Assembly (NCBI GenBank): GCA_030616425.1
Contig: JAUWXJ010000157.1
Location: 1-5,484 of the forward strand
Origin: Desulfobacterales bacterium
Lineage (GTDB): Bacteria > Desulfobacterota > Desulfobacteria > Desulfobacterales > C00003060
Length of the DNA: 5,484 nucleotides
Reading direction: 5' to 3'
Under the pieces are notes generated by a model. That model did not search any database and had not been told where the DNA came from. It was given only the letters and a program-made list of their open reading frames with translations. The translations under genes were made by a program, and so were the position numbers. Positions 1 through 5,397 of the stretch are shown here, piece after piece (position 1 is the first letter of the stretch; every line of letters starts with the position of its first letter).

Positions 1-170
1 AGGAGAGGGATGCCGGCAGTTAAAAGGGCAACTAGATAAGGGATAAGAAAGGCCCCTCCACCATTGTCATATGCCATATAACTGAACCGCCATATATTGC
101 CGAGCCCTATTGCAGACCCGACAGCTGCAAGGAGAAAGCCGGTCTGACTCTTCCACTGCTCCCTCTTCAT
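1..170 (-). CDS. Sodium:neurotransmitter symporter family (LeuT-like) transporter, N-terminal part only
   Basis: This is the first 56 codons of a gene that runs off the left edge of the window. It starts at ATG 170-168. The protein begins with a short polar stretch (MKREQWKSQ) and then a first transmembrane helix carrying the family hallmark GSAIGLGNIWRF at residues 18-29. NGGGAF follows at 36-41, then a second hydrophobic segment (IPYLVALLTAGIPL). Known family biology (LeuT): this unwound TM1 segment lines the two sodium sites and the substrate site. Aligned by eye, Gly18, Ala20, Ile21 and Asn25 match the LeuT TM1 sodium-site positions, and Arg28 matches the extracellular-gate arginine. These transporters import amino acids or related small solutes with Na+ across the inner membrane. 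The substrate cannot be told from this fragment. A G-rich Shine-Dalgarno (AGGGGG) lies about 10 nt upstream of the ATG. The gene is divergent from nadK. I am sure of the family; the rest of the gene is unseen. Confidence 0.9.
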   Translation of the reverse strand, partial: MKREQWKSQTGFLLAAVGSAIGLGNIWRFSYMAYDNGGGAFLIPYLVALLTAGIPL

Positions 171-228
171 TCCCCTGATACCCCCTGTATCCTTTCTTGT
201 TTGTTGGGCAACCAAGGTGCGTATAAAA

Positions 229-264
229 TTGACATTTGACAGCAAAAAATATAGATAATATATG
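229..264 (+). promoter_or_regulatory. Candidate distal sigma70-type promoter for nadK, with doubled -35 hexamer
   Basis: Two perfect TTGACA hexamers occur 7 bp apart (229-234 and 236-241), followed by an A/T-rich stretch. The second hexamer is 17 bp from TATATG (259-264). The first is 19 bp from GATAAT (254-259). Either pair would start transcription near 266-271, leaving a leader of about 140 nt before nadK. The call rests on consensus and spacing alone. Confidence 0.45.
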
Positions 265-342
265 CTTACCGGTCAAGGGGAAAGCTGGCCAAGACAAGAG
301 GGCTCGTCTTTCTGCCTTCGCGTCAACACAGTACGAAGCATC

Positions 343-371
343 TTGACTAGTACATAGCCTGCTATTAGGAT
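343..371 (+). promoter_or_regulatory. Candidate proximal sigma70-type promoter for nadK
   Basis: TTGACT (343-348, 5 of 6 to consensus) is followed after exactly 17 bp by TAGGAT (366-371, 4 of 6). A start near 378 would give a leader of roughly 30 nt. Its closeness to nadK makes it a sensible main promoter, but the evidence is only motif and spacing. Confidence 0.42.
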
Positions 372-410
372 AGATTAAATCTGCAACCTCGTTAATGGAT
401 TGGGTGCCCC

Positions 411-1265
411 ATGAAAAAAATCGGGATTCTCGTCAAGGCGCAGAAGGAGGCTACTGACAAGGCCACGGAACTGGAGACCTGGCTGAAGGCAAAGGGGATC
501 GAGGCCCTCATCAAGCAAAATATTCCTGCACCCATTACCTCAAAAGAGTGTCTGGTCGAAAACATTCCAAAGGCCCCTTCTGATCTTTCCTGCATTGTTA
601 TATTGGGCGGCGACGGGACCTTCCTGAGCGGCATTCGATGGGTACAGGACACGGGTGTCCCGGTTCTGGGAGTAAACCTGGGCGATTTTGGCTTCCTGAC
701 AGAGTCCTCGGCCGACCAGCTCTTTGACATCATGGAAGAGATCATCAATGATTCGTTCACTACTGAAGAGAGGATCCTGCTCTTAGCAAAAGTCCTGCGG
801 GATGGTGAGGGGGTTGCCTGCCAGACCGTGCTTAACGATGTGGTGGTCAACAAGGAGGCACTGGCGCGCATAGTCCACTTCCGCACCTATATTGACGACG
901 ACTACCTCACTACCTTCAAGGCCGATGGTCTGATAGTGGCAACCCCTACAGGCTCGACCGCTTATTCACTTTCAGCAGGCGGGCCGGTCGTTTATCCGTC
1001 GCTCAAGACGATCATACTAACCCCGATCTGTCCCTTCACCTTGACCAATCGCCCCCTGATCCTGCCCGACACCGCAACCATCAAGATAAAGATAGACAAA
1101 CAAGACTCGGATGTCTTTTTGACCTTCGACGGTCAGGTAGGGCTCCACGTCACGTATCAAGACTCCATTGTTGTGGAAAAGGCCCCACACACGATTCACA
1201 TGATCAGGACGCCCGGCCTGAGCTACTATGAAGTGCTGAAGGCCAAACTACGGTGGGGCGGGTAA
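411..1265 (+). CDS. nadK: NAD kinase (ATP-NAD kinase, PpnK/NadK family)
   Basis: Cytosolic enzyme that phosphorylates the 2'-hydroxyl of the NAD adenosine ribose to make NADP+. It is the only known route to NADP in most bacteria. The 284-residue length is normal for the family. The N-terminal Rossmann-like domain begins MKKIGIL. The nucleotide-binding GGDGT is at 66-70, with Asp68 as the expected catalytic aspartate, followed by GVNLGDFGFLTE (87-98). The C-terminal beta-rich domain contains LND (141-143, the NE/ND motif that contacts NAD), ADGLIVATPTGSTAYSLSAG (171-190), the NRPLILPD block (213-220) and FDGQ (239-242). The ATG at 411 is the only canonical start, because an in-frame TAA lies at 393-395. 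The Shine-Dalgarno is weak (GGA at 397-399), so initiation may be inefficient. The gene is convergent with the tRNA-Arg/mltD unit, and its stop is only 18 bp before a MITE-like element. No separate intrinsic terminator is visible; the element's inverted-repeat structure may serve as the 3' end of the transcript. Confidence 0.97.
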   Translation: MKKIGILVKAQKEATDKATELETWLKAKGIEALIKQNIPAPITSKECLVENIPKAPSDLSCIVILGGDGTFLSGIRWVQDTGVPVLGVNLGDFGFLTESSADQLFDIMEEIINDSFTTEERILLLAKVLRDGEGVACQTVLNDVVVNKEALARIVHFRTYIDDDYLTTFKADGLIVATPTGSTAYSLSAGGPVVYPSLKTIILTPICPFTLTNRPLILPDTATIKIKIDKQDSDVFLTFDGQVGLHVTYQDSIVVEKAPHTIHMIRTPGLSYYEVLKAKLRWGG

Positions 1266-1283
1266 CAGTTCCCTGCGTGCCTG

Positions 1284-1301
1284 TGAGACCTTTGCATAAC
1301 C
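1284..1301 (+). repeat. Left terminal inverted repeat of the MITE-like element
   Basis: This 18-bp end matches the right end at 17 of 18 positions when reverse-complemented; position 14 is T here and C in the right end. It is preceded by the candidate target duplicate CCTG at 1280-1283. Confidence 0.75.
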
Positions 1302-1474
1302 ACTTTGAACGACCATTATGAGCTTTTTGCGGCACCCATCCGGGCCAATCCTAAACTGTTTGAGGCCCTTGGGCCAAGTTTGAGCGCAGAGCTTCACTCC
1401 GCTTCGCTCCGTGTTAGGATTTAGTGAGCGAGCCCATGGATGGGTCAAAAAGCTCATAGTAACGAGTGAGAAGG

Positions 1475-1492
1475 GGTTGTGCAAAGGTCTCA
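1475..1492 (-). repeat. Right terminal inverted repeat of the MITE-like element
   Basis: Inverted copy of the left end, with a single mismatch. It is followed by the candidate target duplicate CCTG at 1493-1496. The boundary is set by where the inverted match and the direct duplicate meet, so it could shift by one or two bases. Confidence 0.75.
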
Positions 1493-1561
1493 CCTGCTTT
1501 GACCCACCAGGGACAGCTTCAAGAGAAAAACAGCAGTCACTTTTTATGGAAGGAGGTTCAT

Positions 1562-1637
1562 TGGTGCCCCCGGCAGGAATCGAACCTGCGGCACAAGGAT
1601 TAGGAATCCTTTGCTCTATCCACTGAGCTACGGGGGC
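1562..1637 (-). tRNA. tRNA-Arg, anticodon CCU (reads AGG)
   Basis: Read on the minus strand, a complete 76-nt cloverleaf folds. It has a 7-bp acceptor stem (GCCCCCG with CGGGGGC) and a D-arm GCTC/GAGC. The anticodon stem AAGGA/TCCTT encloses loop TTCCTAA, giving anticodon CCT. A 5-nt variable loop GTGCC precedes the T-arm GCAGG-TTCGATT-CCTGC. The discriminator is A and the 3' CCA is encoded. Anticodon CCU is charged with arginine and reads the AGG codon. The 5' end is only 5 nt after the mltD stop codon on the same strand. The tRNA is therefore either processed from an mltD read-through transcript or has a promoter inside the mltD 3' end; no clear one is visible. No strong T-run terminator follows it. 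No integrase or repeat of its 3' end marks it as an attachment site in this window. Confidence 0.97.
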
Positions 1638-1642
1638 GGTCT

Positions 1643-3478
1643 CTATCTCACCTCTACCGCAAGCTTCTGCCCAGGGAATATCTTGCTCCGTGGGGTGAGG
1701 TCGTTGATGCGGAGAAATTGTTCTAGTTTCATATTGTGGCTGCGGGCGATCTTATAAGGGCTGTCTCCGCGCTTGACCCGGTACGTCTTGGTGTCCGCGC
1801 CGGCTTGGACCGCATCCGTTCCTCTACGGATAATCAGCCGCTGTCCAATGTGGAGACGGGTGGTCTTAAGGTTGTTCAGGCGCATGATCTCCTTGGTGTT
1901 TGTGTTATAGCGCCGCGCCAGTAGCCAGAGGGAGTCTCCTCTTTTTACGCGGTGAAAGGTTGATCCTGATTGCCCGGACTCGGAAGTTCCTCTCGCTCTC
2001 GCATACAGTAGTTGCTTGCCCCTTAAGGGTACCTTCAGCCGCTGTCCCACTCTGATATAACTTTTTTTTCTGATGTTATTGGCAGCAACAATTGCCCGGA
2101 CAGTTGTCCGGTAACGGCCGGCCAGGTGCGACAGCGTCTCGCCAGGCCGGACCCGGTGATAGGCATAAAGTCTTTTGGGTGGAACCCACACAGGGATTTT
2201 ATCCAGCTTTGCCACAAGAAGTTCACCCTTGCCCCTCGGTACCTTTAGCTCATAGGCGTCAGGGGGCGTAACCTTATGGCGGAGTTCAGGATTCAGGTCC
2301 TCAAGCCTTTTGCGAGACATGCCCATGACCTTTGCTATATCCTTGAGCCGCATATGCTTTGACACTTTTACCCTATTATATGACTGGGGTGGATCGAGAT
2401 CTTTCAGGTCAAACCCAAACTTCTCGGGGTCGTTTATGATAAAAAGGGCTGCCAAAAACTTCGGTACATAACGTGCTGTTTCCCACGGCAGCTTCTCAAA
2501 AAGATCCCAAAAGTTGTCCAGGTAATTGATGTTCTGATTTCGTATAACCCTGAGGACCCTTGACTCTCCGCAGTTGTATGCTGCCATCACGGTAGTCCAG
2601 TCACCAAATATGTTATGGAGCTCTTTAAGATAGGCAATGGCCGCACGGGTAGATTTGGTGACATCCATCCTTTCATCCACCCATTCGTCCCTTTTAAGAC
2701 CGAACTTGTAGCCTGTTGAAGGAATGAATTGCCACAGCCCCAAGGCTCGAGCACGGGACAGGGCCTTGACCTTGAAACCACTTTCAATGAGCGGAAGCCA
2801 GGAGAGCTCCTTTGGAAGCCCGGCTTCTTCCAAGGCCTTGACAATCTCGGACCGATACCTTCCTGAGCGTTTATAGGAACCCAGAAAAAACTTGCGCTCC
2901 CGGCCCTTAAAAAGCTCGATTTCCTTTTTCACGTACCGATTCATCACCCTCGGGATGGCATCATGGTTACCCGTGGCCACGGTATACCGAGAGGTATATA
3001 TCTCCAGCATCCGTTTGCAGACCATGAAGCGGATGTCTTCCTTTTGTTGGATCAACTTGGGGTCATCGTTATTATCCGCGCTTAAGATCAGGTTATAGGC
3101 CTGATCCAGGGAGTCTACGGCATTTTCAAAGTCGCCCTGTCCCCAGAAATCCTGCGAGGCCTTGCAGAACTCCAGCGCCTCATCCAGGATCTGCTGGGCA
3201 TTCTTAGGTTTTTTCCCTTCAGATTGATTATCCCGGGCTTGCTGGGCTCCTTTGGACATCTGAATTCCAGCCTGACCAGGTGACAGGGTTTGCTCCAGAC
3301 CTGGCTGGTTCTCGGCATACCCTCCAACAGGGACCGGCGTTTCTCTCAAAGAATCTGCAGAAGGGGCAGTCGGGGTCGGCTCTGGCGGGTGGGATGAGAT
3401 TGGTTGCATGGTCTGCAAGCATCCGGCAGCTGCATAAGCAACAAGGACAAAAAGGGCAACTTTCAGGTAGGACTTCAC
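1643..3478 (-). CDS. mltD: Membrane-bound lytic murein transglycosylase D-like lipoprotein with LysM repeats
   Basis: Cleaves the MurNAc-GlcNAc bond of peptidoglycan non-hydrolytically, leaving 1,6-anhydro-MurNAc ends; it acts in the periplasm. Residues 1-20 are a lipoprotein signal peptide with lipobox AAGC (17-20), so Cys20 is the predicted lipidated residue. Leu at +2 would favour the outer membrane under the E. coli Lol rule. A Pro/Ser/Thr-rich linker (about 25-75) and a helical, TPR-like stretch (about 93-165) follow. The SLT (GH23) domain covers about 210-350: Glu232 in IESGF is the expected catalytic acid, with GLWQFIPSTG (247-256), AAYNCGESRV (299-308) and YVPK (337-340). Three clear LysM peptidoglycan-binding repeats lie at about 440-484, 508-550 and 566-608, and a degenerate LysM-like stretch at about 368-413. 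At 611 residues it is somewhat longer than E. coli MltD (about 450). The start is GTG 3478-3476, supported by an AGGGG Shine-Dalgarno 8 nt upstream and by the signal peptide. An ATG 5 nt upstream is out of frame and reaches a stop after two codons. Confidence 0.95.
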   Translation of the reverse strand: MKSYLKVALFVLVAYAAAGCLQTMQPISSHPPEPTPTAPSADSLRETPVPVGGYAENQPGLEQTLSPGQAGIQMSKGAQQARDNQSEGKKPKNAQQILDEALEFCKASQDFWGQGDFENAVDSLDQAYNLILSADNNDDPKLIQQKEDIRFMVCKRMLEIYTSRYTVATGNHDAIPRVMNRYVKKEIELFKGRERKFFLGSYKRSGRYRSEIVKALEEAGLPKELSWLPLIESGFKVKALSRARALGLWQFIPSTGYKFGLKRDEWVDERMDVTKSTRAAIAYLKELHNIFGDWTTVMAAYNCGESRVLRVIRNQNINYLDNFWDLFEKLPWETARYVPKFLAALFIINDPEKFGFDLKDLDPPQSYNRVKVSKHMRLKDIAKVMGMSRKRLEDLNPELRHKVTPPDAYELKVPRGKGELLVAKLDKIPVWVPPKRLYAYHRVRPGETLSHLAGRYRTTVRAIVAANNIRKKSYIRVGQRLKVPLRGKQLLYARARGTSESGQSGSTFHRVKRGDSLWLLARRYNTNTKEIMRLNNLKTTRLHIGQRLIIRRGTDAVQAGADTKTYRVKRGDSPYKIARSHNMKLEQFLRINDLTPRSKIFPGQKLAVEVR

Positions 3479-3486
3479 GCCATTTT

Positions 3487-3491
3487 CCCCT
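3487..3491 (-). promoter_or_regulatory. Shine-Dalgarno fixing the GTG start of mltD
   Basis: AGGGG reads on the minus strand with an 8-nt spacer to GTG 3478-3476. The spacer contains an out-of-frame ATG (3483-3481) that runs ATG-GCG-TGA, so the two-codon mini-ORF overlaps the real start and may compete with it slightly. The spacing favours the GTG. Confidence 0.6.
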
Positions 3492-3517
3492 GATTCGTGA
3501 TAGTTGTATCTTTATGG

Positions 3518-3544
3518 AAAAACCCTTGCCAAAAGGCAAGGGTT
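3518..3544 (-). terminator. Intrinsic terminator-like hairpin between hflX and mltD
   Basis: A perfect 10-bp stem (AACCCTTGCC at 3521-3530 paired with GGCAAGGGTT at 3535-3544) closes a 4-nt loop. On the minus strand the stem runs into five consecutive T residues (3522-3518), the arrangement of a Rho-independent terminator with a short U-tract. It lies about 88 nt downstream of the hflX stop and 40 nt before the mltD start, so its simplest role is ending hflX transcription. On the plus strand no U-tract follows. Confidence 0.65.
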
Positions 3545-3560
3545 CAACTTGCTGATTTCA

Positions 3561-3589
3561 CACATAACAGGGCCCTTATCCCCTGTCAA
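3561..3589 (-). promoter_or_regulatory. Candidate promoter for mltD
   Basis: On the minus strand a perfect TTGACA (3589-3584) is followed after 17 bp by TATGTG (3566-3561), a poor -10 (3 of 6) with an extended-10 TGT just before it. The start would be near 3554, so the transcript would enter the hairpin at 3544-3521 almost at once. The spacer also holds a 6-bp inverted repeat, ACAGGG/CCCTGT (3567-3572 with 3581-3586). Motif evidence only. Confidence 0.3.
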
Positions 3590-3631
3590 GACCCTCTAAC
3601 GCTTTCCAGGATTGCCAAAATCCTCCTACTG

Positions 3632-5254
3632 CTAAGAGGCTGCCGCAAGCGGCTTTGCGGGACCAGCGGAAGTCTTGAGTCTTTTGACACGCCTTATGTA
3701 CAATTCCATCTTATCCAGAAGAGGGGTCAGCGTCCGCTCGTCATTGGCTGAGATGGCCACAGCGTCCAGGTTGCGGGTCAGCTTCTTCACGGTGACGGGA
3801 TCTACTCGATCCTGCTTGTTCAGAACCCTCAGTGTAGGAATCCGGTGCAAGTTCAAGCTTTCAAGAATCCGTTCTACGGATTGAATCTGGTCGGCAAATC
3901 TTGGATTGCTGATATCGATGACATTCAGGAGCAAATCAGCGTCCTCGAGTTCTTCCAGAGTGGCACGGAAGGCTGTTACCAGCTCTTCCGGGAGTTGCCG
4001 GATAAAGCCGACCGTATCAGTAATAATGACTTCCACGTCTTTTGGAAACTTTTTTCGTTTGCTGGTCGGGTCGAGGGTGGCAAAAAGACGACTCTCAACC
4101 AGCACTGAACTCTTGGTCAGCGTATTCAGGAGTGTTGACTTCCCTGCATTTGTGTATCCAATGATCGATACGACCGGCAGCCCTTTTTTATTCCGCCTGG
4201 CCCTGCGCTGTCCTCGCTGTTTCTGTATTTCCTGCAGCAACCTTTCAAGTTGACCTATGCGATTCCTGACGCGCCGTCGGTCAATCTCAAGTTTCGTTTC
4301 GCCAGGCCCCCTGCCGCCAATGCCGCCGGTGAGTCGAGACATGGCTGTGCCCTTGCCCACAAGCCGGGGAAGAAGGTATTTCAGCTGGGCCAGCTCGACC
4401 TGAATCTTTCCCTCTCGGCTGCGGGCCCGCTGGGCAAAGATGTCCAGGATCAGCTGGGTTCGATCTATAACCCTCATGTCAGTTAAATCGGTAATGGAGC
4501 GGACCTGGGAGGGGTTTAGCTCTTGGTCAAATATCAGCAGGTCTGCCCCCCTCTGCAAGGCCAGAATAACCAGCTCGCTCAGCTTGCCTTCTCCCATCAG
4601 GAAGCGAGGATCTACTTTTTTCTTGTATTGAATCACCGTGTCTACAACAGTGATATTGCAGGATTCGGCAAGCTCACGGAGTTCAAGCATGAAATCCGTG
4701 GCCGCGCGCCTGGAAGCCATGGTCACACTCACCAGCAGGGCCCGCTCCCATTTCCTTTTCACCTTCTGAGACGGGGCCTTGCGGGCAAATTCCGATTCCA
4801 AAGACCGGATCAGGGCCTGGCAATCAATGTCAGGGTCCCACGGAAGCAAGGATTCAAGTATCTGCCAATTTTCTCCATTTATTCCTTCTGGAAGGAGGTG
4901 GGCGGCATGAATGTAATCCGGCCGCCCATCTTTATCCATGGTAATAGCAGCCATCAAGTCCAGCCTGAGCAGCGCCAGGTCCATGAGGTCGTCCTGGGTG
5001 AGGGGCTCATGCTGGAGGTGAGTGTGCACACAGCGGAGGCCCTTCAGGCGCCCTCCACCAGAGCGATATTTCTCAAGGTTCGGGATCTCGATCGCCTGGT
5101 GGTTGCCAACCATTACATGGGTTATCCAGCCTTGGCGGTCAATCAGGAGACCGATCTGACGGCGGATTTCAAAAGAGAGCCGGGTAATTGTCTTGGAAAG
5201 CTCTGGCGAGACAACAAAGGCCGGTGCGGTTCTGCGGCGGGTGAGGTTATTCAA
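3632..5254 (-). CDS. hflX: Ribosome-associated GTPase HflX, long form
   Basis: Translational GTPase that binds the 50S subunit and, in E. coli, splits stalled 70S ribosomes during heat or antibiotic stress; cytosolic. Positions count from the TTG at 5254-5252 (540 residues). An N-terminal extension spans about 1-165, including HTHL (77-80) and DLALLRLDLMAAI (92-104). The HflX domain has DPRFLMGEGKLSEL (215-228), FDQELNPSQ (242-250) and the glycine-rich family signature GGIGGRGPGETKLEIDRR (310-327). A basic coiled region at about 328-357 precedes the G domain: G1 GYTNAGKST (366-374), G2 around TLDPT (393-397), G3 DTVGF (413-417), G4 NKQD (479-482) and G5 SA (502-503). All GTPase motifs are intact. 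The tail after about 525 is Ala/Pro/Lys-rich. E. coli HflX is about 426 residues; the extra length is the N-terminal extension found in long-form homologues. The reading frame stays open upstream to a stop at 5380-5378 and encodes IKIYGHTGGLKANQVRR just before the TTG, which looks like the conserved family N-terminus. The true start is therefore probably near 5305 (557 residues). Confidence 0.96.
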   Translation of the reverse strand: MNNLTRRRTAPAFVVSPELSKTITRLSFEIRRQIGLLIDRQGWITHVMVGNHQAIEIPNLEKYRSGGGRLKGLRCVHTHLQHEPLTQDDLMDLALLRLDLMAAITMDKDGRPDYIHAAHLLPEGINGENWQILESLLPWDPDIDCQALIRSLESEFARKAPSQKVKRKWERALLVSVTMASRRAATDFMLELRELAESCNITVVDTVIQYKKKVDPRFLMGEGKLSELVILALQRGADLLIFDQELNPSQVRSITDLTDMRVIDRTQLILDIFAQRARSREGKIQVELAQLKYLLPRLVGKGTAMSRLTGGIGGRGPGETKLEIDRRRVRNRIGQLERLLQEIQKQRGQRRARRNKKGLPVVSIIGYTNAGKSTLLNTLTKSSVLVESRLFATLDPTSKRKKFPKDVEVIITDTVGFIRQLPEELVTAFRATLEELEDADLLLNVIDISNPRFADQIQSVERILESLNLHRIPTLRVLNKQDRVDPVTVKKLTRNLDAVAISANDERTLTPLLDKMELYIRRVKRLKTSAGPAKPLAAAS

Positions 5255-5302
5255 CCGGCGGACCTGGTTTGCCTTCAGTCCGCCTGTATGCCCATAAATT
5301 TT

Positions 5303-5318
5303 GATTAGGTCGACCCCC
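5303..5318 (-). promoter_or_regulatory. Probable true translation start of hflX: Shine-Dalgarno plus ATC codon
   Basis: GGGGG (5318-5314) lies 8 nt before ATC (5305-5303), in frame with hflX. Starting here would give (M)KIYGHTGGLK, which resembles the N-terminus I recall for long HflX proteins (M-x-K-[IV]-Y-G-N-T-x-G-L-K). No ATG, GTG or TTG occurs in frame between the upstream stop (5380-5378) and the TTG at 5254. The start is therefore a rare ATC (or ATT at 5299-5297), or the genome copy carries a changed base. The TTG has only a weak AGG 8 nt upstream. Confidence 0.5.
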
Positions 5319-5368
5319 GGTTCAGGCTTTCGGAAGTTCTGGCCACATCGTGATCTATAATAATTTAA

Positions 5369-5397
5369 AATATAGCACTATCTTAGCTTACTTGCAA
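5369..5397 (-). promoter_or_regulatory. Candidate sigma70-type promoter for hflX
   Basis: On the minus strand TTGCAA (5397-5392, 4 of 6) is followed after exactly 17 bp by TATATT (5374-5369, 5 of 6), in an A/T-rich stretch that stands out from its surroundings. The predicted start is near 5362, giving a leader of about 57 nt to the ATC at 5305. No heat-shock (sigma32) pattern is evident. Confidence 0.5.

Larger units (their letters stand above)
1284..1492. mobile_element. MITE-like foldback element, 209 bp, non-autonomous
   Basis: The two ends are 18-bp inverted repeats with one mismatch, starting TGAGACCTTTGCA. Just outside them CCTG occurs on both sides (1280-1283 and 1493-1496), a candidate 4-bp target-site duplication. 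Inverted symmetry continues inward in matched blocks: TATGAGCTTTTTG (1317-1329 with 1446-1458), ACCCATCC (1334-1341 with 1438-1445) and AATCCTAA (1347-1354 with 1414-1421). A near-palindrome, GGCCCTTGGGCC, lies at 1364-1375. The whole element can fold into one long imperfect hairpin. It contains no transposase or credible ORF, so it would have to be moved in trans by an insertion sequence with the same ends. I associate similar GAGACCTTTGCA ends with DDE insertion sequences, perhaps IS5-like, but the family is uncertain. It sits in the gap between convergent genes, where insertion is harmless and its hairpin could act as a transcript end. Confidence 0.75.

Noticed and set aside
392..886. 164-codon open frame antisense to nadK
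   Set aside because: It lies wholly over the strongly supported nadK coding sequence, its translation is Ser/Arg-rich with no recognisable domain, and it has no credible start context. It is a shadow frame.
1248..1493. 81-codon minus-strand ORF across the MITE-like element
   Set aside because: It spans both terminal repeats and the end of nadK, shows no transposase motif, and is explained by the foldback sequence.
1497..1561. Weak AAAAA...TTTTT symmetry downstream of the tRNA, considered as a terminator
   Set aside because: The inner bases do not pair, so there is no GC stem and only an A/T pairing that would not form a stable hairpin.
1411..1626. Plus-strand ORF ending in ...VPPAGIEPAAQGLGILCSIH
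   Set aside because: The C-terminal half is the antisense translation of the tRNA-Arg gene, a familiar spurious protein, and the N-terminal half is the MITE-like element.
1562..1637. tRNA gene as an integrative-element attachment site
   Set aside because: No integrase, no partial repeat of the tRNA 3' end and no foreign-looking gene block occurs in the window; the nearby MITE-like element has its own ends 70 bp away.
4523..5308. 261-codon plus-strand open frame opposite hflX
   Set aside because: It is antisense to the conserved HflX coding sequence and its translation has no recognisable motif; long antisense frames are common opposite codon-biased genes.
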